64,000 nucleotides of DNA, taken from contig NZ_NQKI01000008.1 of the NCBI RefSeq assembly GCF_002269125.1, positions 1 to 64,000 of the forward strand, read 5' to 3'. Source of the stretch: Pseudomonas lundensis. Its GTDB lineage: Bacteria; Pseudomonadota; Gammaproteobacteria; Pseudomonadales; Pseudomonadaceae. Position numbers and translations under genes: made by a program. Below are positions 33,756 through 43,003 of the stretch, piece by piece. Position 1 is the stretch's first letter; every line of letters starts with the position of its first letter. Under the pieces are notes generated by a model. That model did no database searches and was not told the origin of the DNA. It saw only the letters and a list, made by a program, of their open reading frames with translations.

Positions 33756-34643
33756 TCAGCTGCGCTCGGCACGCAAGGTGCTGATGCGCTGGTCCTTCTT
33801 GATCCAGAGCTGGTTGACCCAGCTCTGGACAACCTCGCGAAACACCGGGTCGTTTTCGTAATCCCCCTGCCACAAGGCCGGGTCCAGCTCACGGGTCTGG
33901 ATGTCGACAATCACCTTGGGCACCTGCCCGCTGATCAAGTCCCAAAACCCCGGAATTTTGGCCTGTGGGTACACCACGGTCACATCGAGTACGGCATCCA
34001 GCTGTTCACCCATCGCCGCCAGCACAAACGCCACACCGCCCGCCTTGGGCTTGAGCAGGTAGGTATAGGGCGAGTGTTGCAGGGCGCTTTTGGCCGGGGT
34101 GAAGCGCGTGCCTTCCAGGTAATTGACCACCGTCACCGGCTGGCGCTTGAACAGTTCGCAGGCGGCGCGGGTGATCTTCAAGTCTTGGCCTTTAAGTTCG
34201 GGGTGTTTGGCCAGAAACGCTTTGGAATAGCGTTTCATGAACGGGTAATCGAGCGCCCACCAGGCCAGTCCCAGAAACGGCACCCAGATCAGTTCCTTCT
34301 TTAAAAAGAATTTGAAGAACGGCGTGCGGCGATTCAGGCCCTGCATCAACGCCGGGATATCGACCCATGATTGATGGTTGCTGATCACCAGATAGGAGGT
34401 GTTGCGGCTCAAACCCTCGGCGCCACGGATGTCCCAGTGCGTTGGCAGGCACAAGGCGAAAATGCGTTTGTCGATTTCGGACCACGTCTCAGCGATCCAC
34501 ATGACCGCCCGCGAGTTGTAATCGCGCAAACGCCCCGGCGAGATGAGCTTGAGCAACGCAAACAGCATCAGCGGACCAAACAGAATCAGGGTGTTGCACA
34601 GCAACAGGAGCGTGACCAGACAGCCGGTGAGCAGGCGGCGCAT
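33756..34643 (-). CDS. PlsC-type acyltransferase (YihG-like)
   Basis: The ATG at 34643 gives 295 residues starting MRRLLTGCLVTLLLLCNTLI, a membrane-anchoring segment. The 1-acylglycerol-3-phosphate acyltransferase pattern is clear: SNHQSWVDIPAL (HX4D), FFLKKELIWVPFLG and NYLEGTRFT. It resembles E. coli YihG, an inner-membrane lysophosphatidic acid acyltransferase paralogue. It may incorporate acyl chains into phospholipid, in addition to the housekeeping PlsC. The gene is monocistronic. Confidence 0.88.
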   Translation of the reverse strand: MRRLLTGCLVTLLLLCNTLILFGPLMLFALLKLISPGRLRDYNSRAVMWIAETWSEIDKRIFALCLPTHWDIRGAEGLSRNTSYLVISNHQSWVDIPALMQGLNRRTPFFKFFLKKELIWVPFLGLAWWALDYPFMKRYSKAFLAKHPELKGQDLKITRAACELFKRQPVTVVNYLEGTRFTPAKSALQHSPYTYLLKPKAGGVAFVLAAMGEQLDAVLDVTVVYPQAKIPGFWDLISGQVPKVIVDIQTRELDPALWQGDYENDPVFREVVQSWVNQLWIKKDQRISTLRAERS

Positions 34644-34887
34644 AAGCAACTCTTGACGATTTGAGGGTCGCCAATGATAAGCAGCACGCCGCAGAACGCC
34701 AAATTGGAGTGTGGACAAATGTTTCACACACGATGAAATAGGCTGCGCCCACACCCGAAAACGTGTAGCCGTTAACGGGCTGCGCGAGATCGCAAACCTC
34801 TATGCTCAATGACTGCCAGCCCGTTGCTTGCGGGAACCCAGGCGCAAACCGGGGTCTAACCCGCAACCTCCACAGGAAACCGCCACT

Positions 34888-35388
34888 ATGAAATCCGTTT
34901 TCGTTTTGTTGTCCGTACTGGCTTTGCCGGTGATGGCTGCCGAGCCCACGCTCTACGGGCGCTATGAATACATCAAGCTCCCGGAAATCGGTGAAACCTT
35001 GCAGGCCAAGATGGACACGGGCGCGCTGACGGCGTCGTTGTCGGCCAAGAACATCGAAACCTTCACCCGCGATGGCGAGCCATGGGTGCGTTTCCAGCTT
35101 GCGACCAAAGGCGCGAGTGACAAGGTGTACGAGCACAAAGTGGCGCGCATCAGCAAAATCAAAAGCCGCGCTGATGAGGACGACGACAAGGAAGAGCCCG
35201 CGAGCGCCAAGCGCCCGGTGGTCGACCTTGAAATGTGCCTGGGTAACGTCAAGCGCACCGTGGAGGTCAACCTGACCGACCGCAGCAGTTTCAACTACCC
35301 GCTGCTGATCGGCGCCAAGGCACTCAGGGAATTTGGCGCGGCGGTCAACCCGGCGCGTCGGTATACGGCCGATAAGCCGGAGTGTTAA
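34888..35388 (+). CDS. Retropepsin-like ATP-dependent zinc protease family protein
   Basis: The ATG at 34888 follows AGGAAA and gives 166 residues with a signal peptide (MKSVFVLLSVLALPVMA). The mature domain has the pepsin-like strand KMDTGALTASLSAKNIETF with the catalytic DTGA. Later come VDLEMCLGNVKRTVEVNLTD and PLLIGAKALREFGAAVNPAR, the RimK-associated/DUF785 family, wrongly named 'zinc protease' in databases. An acidic loop (ADEDDDKEEPAS) is typical. Periplasmic location is inferred. It overlaps the convergent GST gene by four bases. Confidence 0.85.
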   Translation: MKSVFVLLSVLALPVMAAEPTLYGRYEYIKLPEIGETLQAKMDTGALTASLSAKNIETFTRDGEPWVRFQLATKGASDKVYEHKVARISKIKSRADEDDDKEEPASAKRPVVDLEMCLGNVKRTVEVNLTDRSSFNYPLLIGAKALREFGAAVNPARRYTADKPEC

Positions 35389-36011
35389 ACCGGTCGCGTG
35401 GCGAGCATTGAGGGGCGCTGGCTGACCTCGGCATACCACACCGTCAACTGCGGGTTGGGCGTGCGCCAGTCAACGTCGGGCAGGCGCAGGTCAAGATAAG
35501 CCAGCGCGCAGGCCAAGCTAATGGCCGCAATATCAAAGTGGCTGGCCAGTTCGGCCATGGCGCCCTGTTCGAGTGAGTTCAACGCGCGCAAGATTTTGTC
35601 GCGTTGGGCTGTCATCCATTGCTGCCACTGCTTCTCGGCCGGCCGCAATCCGCGCTCGTAACGGATCAACACCGCCGCGTCCATGATCCCGTCGGCCGTG
35701 GACGCCAGTGTCAGGCGCCGCCATCGGGGCGAGCCGCCGGGTGGGATCAACGGGTTGCCCACGTGCTGTTGGTCGAGGTAATCGAGAATCACACGGCTGT
35801 CATGAATCACCGAGCCGTCGGCCAACTGCAAAGCGGGCACTTTGCCTAATGGGTTGGCCTTGTTGAACGTATCGTCGGGTGCGGTGGGCGAGAGCGTTAC
35901 GGGGTGCAAGGTGACACGCGTTTGTTGACCGGTTTCGTGCAGCAATACCAGCACCTTGCGCCCAAACGGCGAAGCCACGTGGGAAAAGAGGGTCATGCTC
36001 GGGGTGGACAT
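35385..36011 (-). CDS. Glutathione S-transferase family protein
   Basis: From the ATG at 36011 the product has 208 residues; the ATG at 35996 is an alternative start, and ribosome sites are weak for both. The N-terminal thioredoxin-like domain has SHVASPFGRKVLVLLHE, NPLGKVPALQLADGSVIHDS and RVILDYLDQ. The C-terminal helical domain ends with a tract that is typical of the family. The substrate is unknown. The upstream gap (36012-36309) holds no supported feature. Confidence 0.85.
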   Translation of the reverse strand: MSTPSMTLFSHVASPFGRKVLVLLHETGQQTRVTLHPVTLSPTAPDDTFNKANPLGKVPALQLADGSVIHDSRVILDYLDQQHVGNPLIPPGGSPRWRRLTLASTADGIMDAAVLIRYERGLRPAEKQWQQWMTAQRDKILRALNSLEQGAMAELASHFDIAAISLACALAYLDLRLPDVDWRTPNPQLTVWYAEVSQRPSMLATRPV

Positions 36012-36309
36012 GGCGGGGTCTCTAACGAGTGGAAGTGAGCTCAGCCTAGACATTGACCGGGCAGGGTGCCAGATAACCATGCCGTCAGGATTAACCACTG
36101 CCCATTACGGCTTAACCCGGCGAGTGCCTATGCAGCGATCTGGCCGGGTTTTGCACGTGTGCACGCCTTAGTTCGCGTCAGGGTTCCGGATTGCTTTGAG
36201 GGTCGAGGCAGGCCTCGGAGGGCTTCAGCTCATTAATAAAGGTCCTAACGGGCAGGCGGATACTCTCAGAACGAATAGGGTTTAGACCGCTCATCGGACA
36301 GCGCGCCAT

Positions 36310-36486
36310 TCACCGCTTAAGCAACCCGCGCGCGCTGATCCACACCGGTATGCCCAGGCCTATCCAGCTCAACACGTCCCACGCCCCGTCGTCCAGCAAC
36401 GCGCTGAACAGGCCCATGGCGCTGAGCACGCCGATGGTCAGCGGCACGGAGAACACTTTCCAGAAATTCGACTGGCGCGGCTTCAT
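36310..36486 (-). CDS. Small membrane protein coupled to the PepSY gene
   Basis: The ATG at 36486 overlaps the end of the PepSY gene by four bases and gives 58 residues. Two hydrophobic stretches (FSVPLTIGVLSAMGLFSALL and VLSWIGLGIPVWISA) predict two membrane helices. Such small proteins accompany PepSY/iron-regulated membrane genes in Pseudomonas. A helper of the upstream protein is inferred from the overlap. Confidence 0.7.
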   Translation of the reverse strand: MKPRQSNFWKVFSVPLTIGVLSAMGLFSALLDDGAWDVLSWIGLGIPVWISARGLLKR

Positions 36487-37595
36487 CGGGCGTTCTCCTT
36501 CGCGGCGTTGCGGCGCACCCACCACAGGTACAAGCCGCTGCCCAGGACGATGATGGTCAGCAGGTCGAGGGCCGCCCAGAGTATTTTCATCGGCATACCG
36601 CCGTAGTCCCCGAAGTGCAACGGTTGGGACATGCCCATGGCGTCCATGTACCACGGGCGCGTACCCACCGCCGTCACCTTCAGGGTGCTGGCGTCGATCA
36701 ACACCGGCGTGAGCAAGTGGGAGGTCAGGTGCGTGCTGCCTTTCATGAATACCGCGTAATGGTGCTCGCTGGAGAAACGCGTGCCGGGGAAGGCGATGAA
36801 GTCCGGGCGCATGCCGGGGGCGGCGGTGGCGGCGATGTCCAGCAGGTGCGTGGCCGGGGCCAGTTGGGTCAAGGGCGGCGCATTGCGGTAGGGCTGGACC
36901 ATGGCCGTGAGGCTTTCGGTGCGCCAGGCGGCAATGATCAAGTCGGCGCAGGCGCTTATTACACCCGTGACGCCGACCACCAAGGCCCAGGTCAGCGTCA
37001 CGACGCCAATCAGGTTGTGCAGGTCGAGCCAGCGCAGGCGCGTGGATTTTTCGGTGCGCACCGTGGCGAAGGTGTGGCGGCGCATGAACGGCAGGTACAA
37101 CACAGCGCCCGAGACAATCGCCAGCACGAACACAACCCCCATGAACGCCAGCAACAGCTTGCCCGGCAGCCCGGCAAACATGTCCACGTGCAGGCGCAGC
37201 ATGACCATCATGATCCCGCCATTGGCCGACGGCATTTCCAGAGCTTCGCCGGTGCGGGCGTCGAGCATGAAGGTGTGCGAGGAATTGGGCTCGGTGCCCG
37301 CCGTGGCAGCCATGATGGCGATCACCGCGTTGGGTTCATCGTCTTCACTGCCGAAGTACTGCATGACCTCCCCGGGCCGGTGTGCCTCGGCGGCCTTGAC
37401 CAGCTGTTGCAGGTTCAGGCGCGGGGTATCGGCGGGCATCTCCCGCAGTTGCGGGCTATTGCCCAACAGGTGATCGATTTCGTGATGAAAAATCAGCGGC
37501 AAACCGGTCAGCGCCAGCAACAGCAAAAATGCGGTGCAAATCAGGCTGGTCCACGTGTGGATAAAGGACCAGCGACGGATGGTTTTGCTTTTCAT
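36483..37595 (-). CDS. PepSY-associated iron-regulated membrane protein (PiuB-like)
   Basis: The 370-residue inner-membrane protein has four hydrophobic helices (near 13-37, 143-165, 192-215 and 345-363). Periplasmic PepSY-type segments lie between, including ALEMPSANGGIMMVMLRLHVDMF. Conserved His-containing helix parts (RLHVDMFAGLPGKLLL; WLDLHNLIGVVTLTWAL) resemble FpvG/PiuB-like ferrisiderophore reductases. It lies 86 bp after the TonB-dependent receptor gene, in the same direction, which suggests reduction of iron from the imported siderophore. Confidence 0.85.
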   Translation of the reverse strand: MKSKTIRRWSFIHTWTSLICTAFLLLLALTGLPLIFHHEIDHLLGNSPQLREMPADTPRLNLQQLVKAAEAHRPGEVMQYFGSEDDEPNAVIAIMAATAGTEPNSSHTFMLDARTGEALEMPSANGGIMMVMLRLHVDMFAGLPGKLLLAFMGVVFVLAIVSGAVLYLPFMRRHTFATVRTEKSTRLRWLDLHNLIGVVTLTWALVVGVTGVISACADLIIAAWRTESLTAMVQPYRNAPPLTQLAPATHLLDIAATAAPGMRPDFIAFPGTRFSSEHHYAVFMKGSTHLTSHLLTPVLIDASTLKVTAVGTRPWYMDAMGMSQPLHFGDYGGMPMKILWAALDLLTIIVLGSGLYLWWVRRNAAKENAR

Positions 37596-37681
37596 GACAT
37601 TCCAAAAATGACGCAGGCTGCGAGGGGTCGCCGGGCAGCCCGTTTATCGAGACTTCAGCCCGGTGAGGGCGGGCGAGGTGA

Positions 37682-40096
37682 TTAGAACTCCAGCTGCGCC
37701 GAGAACTGTACGGTACGCGGATCACCCAGGTAGTGGCTGTTGAGCCAGTAGTCTTTGTTGGCCAGGTTGCTGACGTTCATGCGCAAGGTCAGGTCGTTCT
37801 GCGAGACCTTCATGCGGTAGCGCGCGCCGGCGTCAAACGTGGTGAACGAGGGCAATTGGTAGTCATTGGCTTCGTCGGTGTATTGCTTGCCGGTGTAGAA
37901 CGCACCGCCGGTCAGCGCCAGGCCGGGCACCGCGTTGATGTCGTACTCGGCGTAGACCTTGGCCAGTTGCTTGGCCACGTCGACCGGTGCATTGCCGTCG
38001 TTGGCCTTGACGTTGGCGTCTTTGATTTTCGGGTCCAGCAGGGTGAAGCCGCCGACCACGGTCAGTTCGGGCGTGACCTTACCCGTCACGCTGAACTCCA
38101 GGCCGTTGTTCACCTGTTTGCCGCTTTCGCTGTAGACCATTGACTCATTCAGAAAGCCATTGGGCTTTTCGATGTTGAACAGCGCAAGGGTGAGCAAGGT
38201 TTCGCCCACCGTCGCTTTGGCGCCCACTTCGTATTGCTTGCTGACTTGCGGCGCGAAAATTTCGCCCACGTTGATGGCGTTGTACGGCGCCGTGCCGCCC
38301 GCCTGCAACCCTTCGATGTACGTGGCGTAAGTGGTCAGCCAGGGCACGGGCTTGTAGATCAACGACACGCTGGGGGAGGTTTTCGTGGCGTCGTAACGGG
38401 TTTTCTTGTCCGTGGCGGAGTACACGAAGTCATTGGCGTAGGACTTTATCTGGGTGCGGGTGACCCCCAGGATGCTCGACCATTGATCGTTGAAGGTGAT
38501 GATGTCGCCGATCAGGACGTTGTTGGTCTCGGTCGTGTTGGCCAACCGCTGTTTGCCATGCCCGATGGAATACGAAGGTTTGCCCACTTGCTCGGCGGTT
38601 CCGAACGGCAGGGGGCCGCCGCCGACATCGGCATACTGAATGCCTGCTGGCGGGATGTGATCCTCGTACATGCGCACGCGGGCGTTGTTGCCTTGATAAC
38701 CGAGGGTCATCTGGTGGCCGATAGCGCCCGTGTTGAAGGCGGCGTCGAGGAACAGATACCCGGAGTTTTCCTGGTGCTCGATGGGCGCGAAGGCGTACAG
38801 CGGTTGGGTGTAAACACCGGCGCTGGACACGGTCGGCCCGGTGTAGGTGTTTTCTTCGGTGAATTGTTGCGCGGCGAAGGCGGCTCGCAGGGTGAAGGTG
38901 TCGTTCAAGCGCCATTTGGCGCGAACGCCGCCCTTGTCGGTTTCGTTGTCCGAGAACGACCAGCGCTGGCTGTACAGTTTGTCGTTATCCAGCACCGAGG
39001 CCCGTGGGCGCAGCGCTTGATCGCTGAAATACCAGTAACTGGTCAAACCGCGCACTTGGGTCTTTTTATGCGAGGCGTCGAACTGGATTTGCAGGTCGTC
39101 GCTGACGTTCCAGTCCACAGCGAGGCTGATCAACTCGCGGCGACGTTTCTGCATGTCGATGGCGGTTTCGCCATCTTGGGTCAGCAGGTTCAAGCGATAG
39201 GCGAACTGGCCTTCGTCGTCGAGCTTGCCGCCGAAATCGCCGTGCAGGTAATAGTTATCCCCGCCCGCATTGCCCAGCGTCACGCTGCGGTACGTGTGGT
39301 AGGTGGGGCGCTTGAGCACGTAGTTGACCAGGCCACCGGGCGACGCAGGCCCGTACAGAAACCCGGTAAGGCCGGTGACGACCTCCAGTTGTTCGGTTTC
39401 TTCGAGGAAGTTACCGGCGTCGGCCAGGGTCGAAAACCGCAGGCCGTCGTTGGCAATGCTCAAGTTGCCCGGTGCGCTGAACCCCCGGATGTTCACGGCA
39501 CTGGCATAACCCGCCCCTGTGGGAGAAAACACCTGGGTGAAGGGGTTGCGTTTAAACACGTCATCCAGCGAAGTGGCTTGCGTATTTTTCAGAAAGTCCT
39601 GAGAGGTCACGCTCATGGAATAGGGCGCGTCTTGCAGTTTCATCCCGCCCAACGCGCCGACATTGTTGACGTTTTCACTGACATAACCTGCCGCCTCGGA
39701 CCCTTCGGCCACGGCCGTGGCGTTGATGTTCACATCGCCCAGGGTCAGGGTGCCTTCTTCAATAGGGAGCAGGGTGTACGCGCCGCTGCCAGTTTGTTGC
39801 AACTGCAACCCGCTGCCTTGCAACGCCTCGCGCAACGCCGTGGTCGGTTCAAACTGGCCGTTGACGGGCGCCGAGGTTTTGCCTGCCAACAAGGACGCGT
39901 CGATGGCCAGCGTGATCCCGGCCTGACTGGCGATCTGGTTCAGGGTCGAGGCCAGCGGCCCGGCGGGCAGGTTGTAACTGCGGGCGGTGGTGCTGTATTC
40001 GGCAGCCATCAGCACGCTGCTGGTCAACGGAACACTGAACGCAATAGCGACGGCTAGCAGGCTGGGGCGCAATAACGTGTCGAGGGTACGGGACAT
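37682..40096 (-). CDS. TonB-dependent siderophore receptor with an STN signalling domain
   Basis: The 804-residue outer-membrane receptor has a signal peptide (about 1-32), then a secretin/TonB N-terminal (STN) domain (about 40-110: YNLPAGPLASTLNQIASQAG; TTALREALQGSGLQLQQ). A TonB-box-like GTLTLGDVNI and a plug domain (LQDAPYSMSVTSQDFL; VNIRGFSAPGNLSIANDGLR) follow. The beta barrel ends in the usual C-terminal Phe (FSAQLEF). The STN domain signals to the FecR-like regulator encoded at 41365-42342, as in FpvA/FpvR. The siderophore cannot be named; hydroxamates such as ferrioxamine are a guess from FoxA/FhuE-like features. Confidence 0.92.
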   Translation of the reverse strand: MSRTLDTLLRPSLLAVAIAFSVPLTSSVLMAAEYSTTARSYNLPAGPLASTLNQIASQAGITLAIDASLLAGKTSAPVNGQFEPTTALREALQGSGLQLQQTGSGAYTLLPIEEGTLTLGDVNINATAVAEGSEAAGYVSENVNNVGALGGMKLQDAPYSMSVTSQDFLKNTQATSLDDVFKRNPFTQVFSPTGAGYASAVNIRGFSAPGNLSIANDGLRFSTLADAGNFLEETEQLEVVTGLTGFLYGPASPGGLVNYVLKRPTYHTYRSVTLGNAGGDNYYLHGDFGGKLDDEGQFAYRLNLLTQDGETAIDMQKRRRELISLAVDWNVSDDLQIQFDASHKKTQVRGLTSYWYFSDQALRPRASVLDNDKLYSQRWSFSDNETDKGGVRAKWRLNDTFTLRAAFAAQQFTEENTYTGPTVSSAGVYTQPLYAFAPIEHQENSGYLFLDAAFNTGAIGHQMTLGYQGNNARVRMYEDHIPPAGIQYADVGGGPLPFGTAEQVGKPSYSIGHGKQRLANTTETNNVLIGDIITFNDQWSSILGVTRTQIKSYANDFVYSATDKKTRYDATKTSPSVSLIYKPVPWLTTYATYIEGLQAGGTAPYNAINVGEIFAPQVSKQYEVGAKATVGETLLTLALFNIEKPNGFLNESMVYSESGKQVNNGLEFSVTGKVTPELTVVGGFTLLDPKIKDANVKANDGNAPVDVAKQLAKVYAEYDINAVPGLALTGGAFYTGKQYTDEANDYQLPSFTTFDAGARYRMKVSQNDLTLRMNVSNLANKDYWLNSHYLGDPRTVQFSAQLEF

Positions 40097-40250
40097 TCGG
40101 CAAATTCCTGAATGGAAATGTTTCTCAATGCCTGTATGCCGAACGAGGGTTAAAAAGTGATAGGGCTCAATTGAAAATAATCTGCATTAAGTTTGAGCGC
40201 GTTGGTAAAGCTGGCGCTGGCTGTTAACCGGCCTGCGCCAGCACGTGCGC

Positions 40251-41246
40251 TTATCGCTGGCGCGTGAGGTCGGCCCGCAGGTCAAGCGCGTTTTGGGTCA
40301 GTGGCGCATAGGTCTGCGCACCGGGCAGGATTTTGCTGACGCAACGGGCCATGTAGCCGTTGCTGCCCAAATCGATGAAGACCGGGTTTGGGATGGCACG
40401 TGCCAACGCGTTCAGGGTATTGGGCAGGTGGCAGGGTTTTATCGTGTTGTCTGAAAACCCTTCGACCAGATCATCCTGCGGGGTGTAGGCACGTTGCTGC
40501 ACGGTTGAGTAGAGCGCCAGCTTGAGCGGCGTCTGGGGAATGCCTGGCATGCTGCGCAACGCCGCCTGTTTGATGGCGGTGTGCTGCGGGTGGTGCGAGG
40601 CATAGCCGATGCCCAGTTCGCGCGGGGGCGGCGTACCCGCCGGGGTGGCATCAATCATGGCTTGCAATGCGTCGTGGGGGCCGCTGACCACCGTGTGGGT
40701 CGGGGAATTTACGGTGGCCAGACTCAGCTCGGGATGGTTGATTTGGCGCAGCACGGCGAGGGTGTGTGCTTCGCTGGCGTTTACCAGCAACATGTCGCCC
40801 TGATTCAGCACCGCGTAGTACGCGTCATTCAACGCGCAGGCCGTGCGGGCGCCGTTGGTAACGGTTACGTTGCCAGCACATTCCCGAGCGGCGATTTCTC
40901 CGAAGCTTTCTCCGAGCGCGGCATCCGGTTCAATACCGGCGTGGCGCAAAACGCGGGTCATGGCTACGGCACTGGTGTACAGAGCAAGCTGCTTGAGCCC
41001 GTAAGGCAGTACGGTGCCGGTGTCCGGGCTGAGCAACACCTCGCGCACCATGCCGGGGGCGATGGCGTGACCCCGTTGGTGACGCTCTTCGACCACGCCG
41101 TCGACGGCTGCTATCACCTCATCGATGGTTTGTCGGGTCTCGTCACTGACGCTGTACAACGCTTGCAGGCTCCCCTGCGGGCTCCCCCCTTGGCCGGGGT
41201 ACAAAAAAACGATGGAGTGACTGCGCAACTCAGGTAATAGCGGCAT
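40251..41246 (-). CDS. Stand-alone malonyl/acyl-transferase-like protein
   Basis: The ATG at 41246 follows GAGGAAGG. The 331-residue product is a lone FabD/PKS-AT-type domain. It has FLYPGQGGSPQGSL near the N terminus, the nucleophile serine in AALGESFGEIAA (with Glu for the usual His before Ser), and Arg in NGARTACAL. The second catalytic His is in GYASHHPQHTAI, and PVFIDLGSNGYMA lies near the end. It could load an acyl group on a carrier protein or a small molecule. It lies between the FecR-type gene and the receptor in the same direction, a place where no extra gene is normally found. Substrate and partner are unknown. Confidence 0.78.
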   Translation of the reverse strand: MPLLPELRSHSIVFLYPGQGGSPQGSLQALYSVSDETRQTIDEVIAAVDGVVEERHQRGHAIAPGMVREVLLSPDTGTVLPYGLKQLALYTSAVAMTRVLRHAGIEPDAALGESFGEIAARECAGNVTVTNGARTACALNDAYYAVLNQGDMLLVNASEAHTLAVLRQINHPELSLATVNSPTHTVVSGPHDALQAMIDATPAGTPPPRELGIGYASHHPQHTAIKQAALRSMPGIPQTPLKLALYSTVQQRAYTPQDDLVEGFSDNTIKPCHLPNTLNALARAIPNPVFIDLGSNGYMARCVSKILPGAQTYAPLTQNALDLRADLTRQR

Positions 41247-41364
41247 GGATCCTTCCTCGGCTAGTAAATGTGTTCGCTGCGAACAGCGCGCACGAGCTTA
41301 GCCTCGGGGCAGAAACCTGCAGGATCAATCGGCTATAGAGCGATAACCGGTAGCGCTGTGCCGA

Positions 41365-42342
41365 TCACTGGGCCTCAGGCTTGCCGCTGACCGTCACCCA
41401 CCACGGGGTGTGTTGGGTGATGTGCACCGGGAGGGTGGGCAGCAATGCATTGAGCGCCAATTCAATGTTGTTGAGCGGGAATGTGCCGGTAATGCGCAGG
41501 TCAGCGACGTCCGGGTCAACGCCCAGGTGGCCGCGGCGGTAGCGGTTAAGCTCGCGCACCATGTCGGCCAGGCGCACGTTGTCGAGCACCAGCATGCCGC
41601 GGGTCCAGGCGTCTGCGCCGGGAGCCAGCGCAACTCGCTGGCCCAGCCCGTCGCGGTGCATCAGCACTTGCTGGCCTTCGTTATAAACGGTTTCGTCCGG
41701 GGTGCTTTCGGGGTGCGCGGCGACCCGCGATTGCAGGACGCTGAGGCGGGTGCCGTCGTCTTCGCGCTTGACCAGAAACCGGGTGCCCAAAGCGCGCAGG
41801 CTGCCATCGCGGGTTTTGACGATAAACGGGCGGGCATCGTTGTGGCCGGTTTGCACCATGATTTCGCCTTCATGTAGCACGATCAGGCGTGTGCGTTCGT
41901 CAAACCGTACGTCCACGGCGCTGTGGGTGTTGAGGTTGAGCAGGGTGCCGTCGGCAAGTGTTACCACGCGCTGTTGGCCGGTGGCGGTGCGCTGATCGGC
42001 CATCCAGTAGTCCATCGGCAGGTAATTTTTACCGGCGAGTACAGTCAGTCCGATTACCAGTGCAAGGCTGGCCAGCCCGCTGCCGACTTTGCGCAGGCGT
42101 TGGTGGGCGGTGTGCCGTGCGTTGAGCAAGGCATTGCGGGCCGGGATGCTGGCTGTGCTGAAGCGATGGTCGAGCATGCCCAGTTGCAGCCACGCGCGGG
42201 CGTGTTCTTCGCTGGCGGCGTACCACTTGGCGAATTCGGCCTGTTCAACGTCGCTGCCGTTGCCGCAGTCCAGGCACAACTGCCAGGCAATGGCAGCGTC
42301 GAGCACGCGAGCGGACACCGGCTTGCTGTTGGCCTGACTCAT
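41365..42342 (-). CDS. FecR-family anti-sigma factor / signal transducer
   Basis: The ATG at 42342 overlaps the sigma factor gene end by ATGA and gives 325 residues. The N-terminal cytoplasmic DUF4880/FecR_N domain has AIAWQLCLDCGN and FAKWYAASEEHARAWLQL. A single membrane helix lies at about 78-96 (LASLALVIGLTVLAGKNYL). The periplasmic FecR domain has RVVTLADGTLLNLNTHSAVD and GEIMVQTGHNDARPFIVKT. The C-terminal STN-like part is LRITGTFPLNNIELALNALL. It should receive the signal from the receptor at 37682-40096. Confidence 0.92.
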   Translation of the reverse strand: MSQANSKPVSARVLDAAIAWQLCLDCGNGSDVEQAEFAKWYAASEEHARAWLQLGMLDHRFSTASIPARNALLNARHTAHQRLRKVGSGLASLALVIGLTVLAGKNYLPMDYWMADQRTATGQQRVVTLADGTLLNLNTHSAVDVRFDERTRLIVLHEGEIMVQTGHNDARPFIVKTRDGSLRALGTRFLVKREDDGTRLSVLQSRVAAHPESTPDETVYNEGQQVLMHRDGLGQRVALAPGADAWTRGMLVLDNVRLADMVRELNRYRRGHLGVDPDVADLRITGTFPLNNIELALNALLPTLPVHITQHTPWWVTVSGKPEAQ

Positions 42343-42863
42343 GTCGGTTCGCCATACAGTGCGATGTAGCACTGGCGAATGCCTTGGGCCAGGTACTGGC
42401 GCACCCGAGGCACCGACACGCCCAGACGGTCAGCGATTTCGGCGTGGGTCAAGCCGTCGAGGCGGCTGTAAAGAAAGGCTGCGCGGGACTTGCTCGACAG
42501 CTTGCCCAGCAAGCGATCAATGGCCTTGAGGTCTTCGAGGATCAATTGTTGTTCTTCAGGCGAGGGCTGCTCGGCTTCGGGTATCAGCATTAATTCGTTG
42601 AGGTAAGCCTGTTCCAGCGCGGCGCGCCGGAAGTAGTCGAACAACAGGCCTTTGGCAATGGCGGCCAAAAAAGCGCGGGGTTCACGGGGCGGTTGCAGTT
42701 CGGTTCGGCCGAGCAGGCGCACGAAGGTGTCCTGGCTCAAGTCTTCGGCCCGTTGCGGACAGGCCACATTGCGCCTCAACCACGCCAGCAACCAGCTGCG
42801 ATGGTCGCGATACAGCGCTCCAACCAGCTCACTGTGGGGATTTTGGACTGACGACAAAGGCAT
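42339..42863 (-). CDS. ECF-family RNA polymerase sigma factor (FecI-like)
   Basis: The 174-residue product has sigma region 2 (LYRDHRSWLLAWLRRN; AEDLSQDTFVRLL; PREPRAFLAAIAKGLLFDYF) and region 4 (LLGKLSSKSRAAFLYSRLDG; HAEIADRLGVSVPRVRQYLA). This is the pattern of iron-starvation FecI/FpvI factors. The ATG at 42863 sits behind a GTG in the same frame. Genes 40251-41246 and 37682-40096 are its probable targets. A likely Fur site stands in front. Confidence 0.92.
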   Translation of the reverse strand: MPLSSVQNPHSELVGALYRDHRSWLLAWLRRNVACPQRAEDLSQDTFVRLLGRTELQPPREPRAFLAAIAKGLLFDYFRRAALEQAYLNELMLIPEAEQPSPEEQQLILEDLKAIDRLLGKLSSKSRAAFLYSRLDGLTHAEIADRLGVSVPRVRQYLAQGIRQCYIALYGEPT

Positions 42864-42887
42864 CACCGACTGCGCGTTTTAACTAAC

Positions 42888-42900
42888 GATAATTATTCGC
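42888..42900. promoter_or_regulatory. Candidate Fur box before the iron sigma factor
   Basis: GATAATTATTCGC matches the GATAAT-N-ATTATC core at 10 of 12 positions, 25 bp upstream of the sigma factor start. It is AT-rich in a GC-rich setting and fits iron repression of this operon. Confidence 0.5.
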
Positions 42901-43003
42901 GATTGTGTCAGAGCCAAAAGCCATGCGCAATTGACGCTCATCGGATGGCGGGGAGTGGGCGGTGGTCGCCGTCGCTGCCGGGGCGCAGCGACACCGCAAC
43001 CGG

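Noticed and set aside
38234..40057. Antisense open frame of 607 codons opposite the TonB receptor
   Set aside because: The receptor frame has signal peptide, STN, plug and barrel; the opposite frame shows none.
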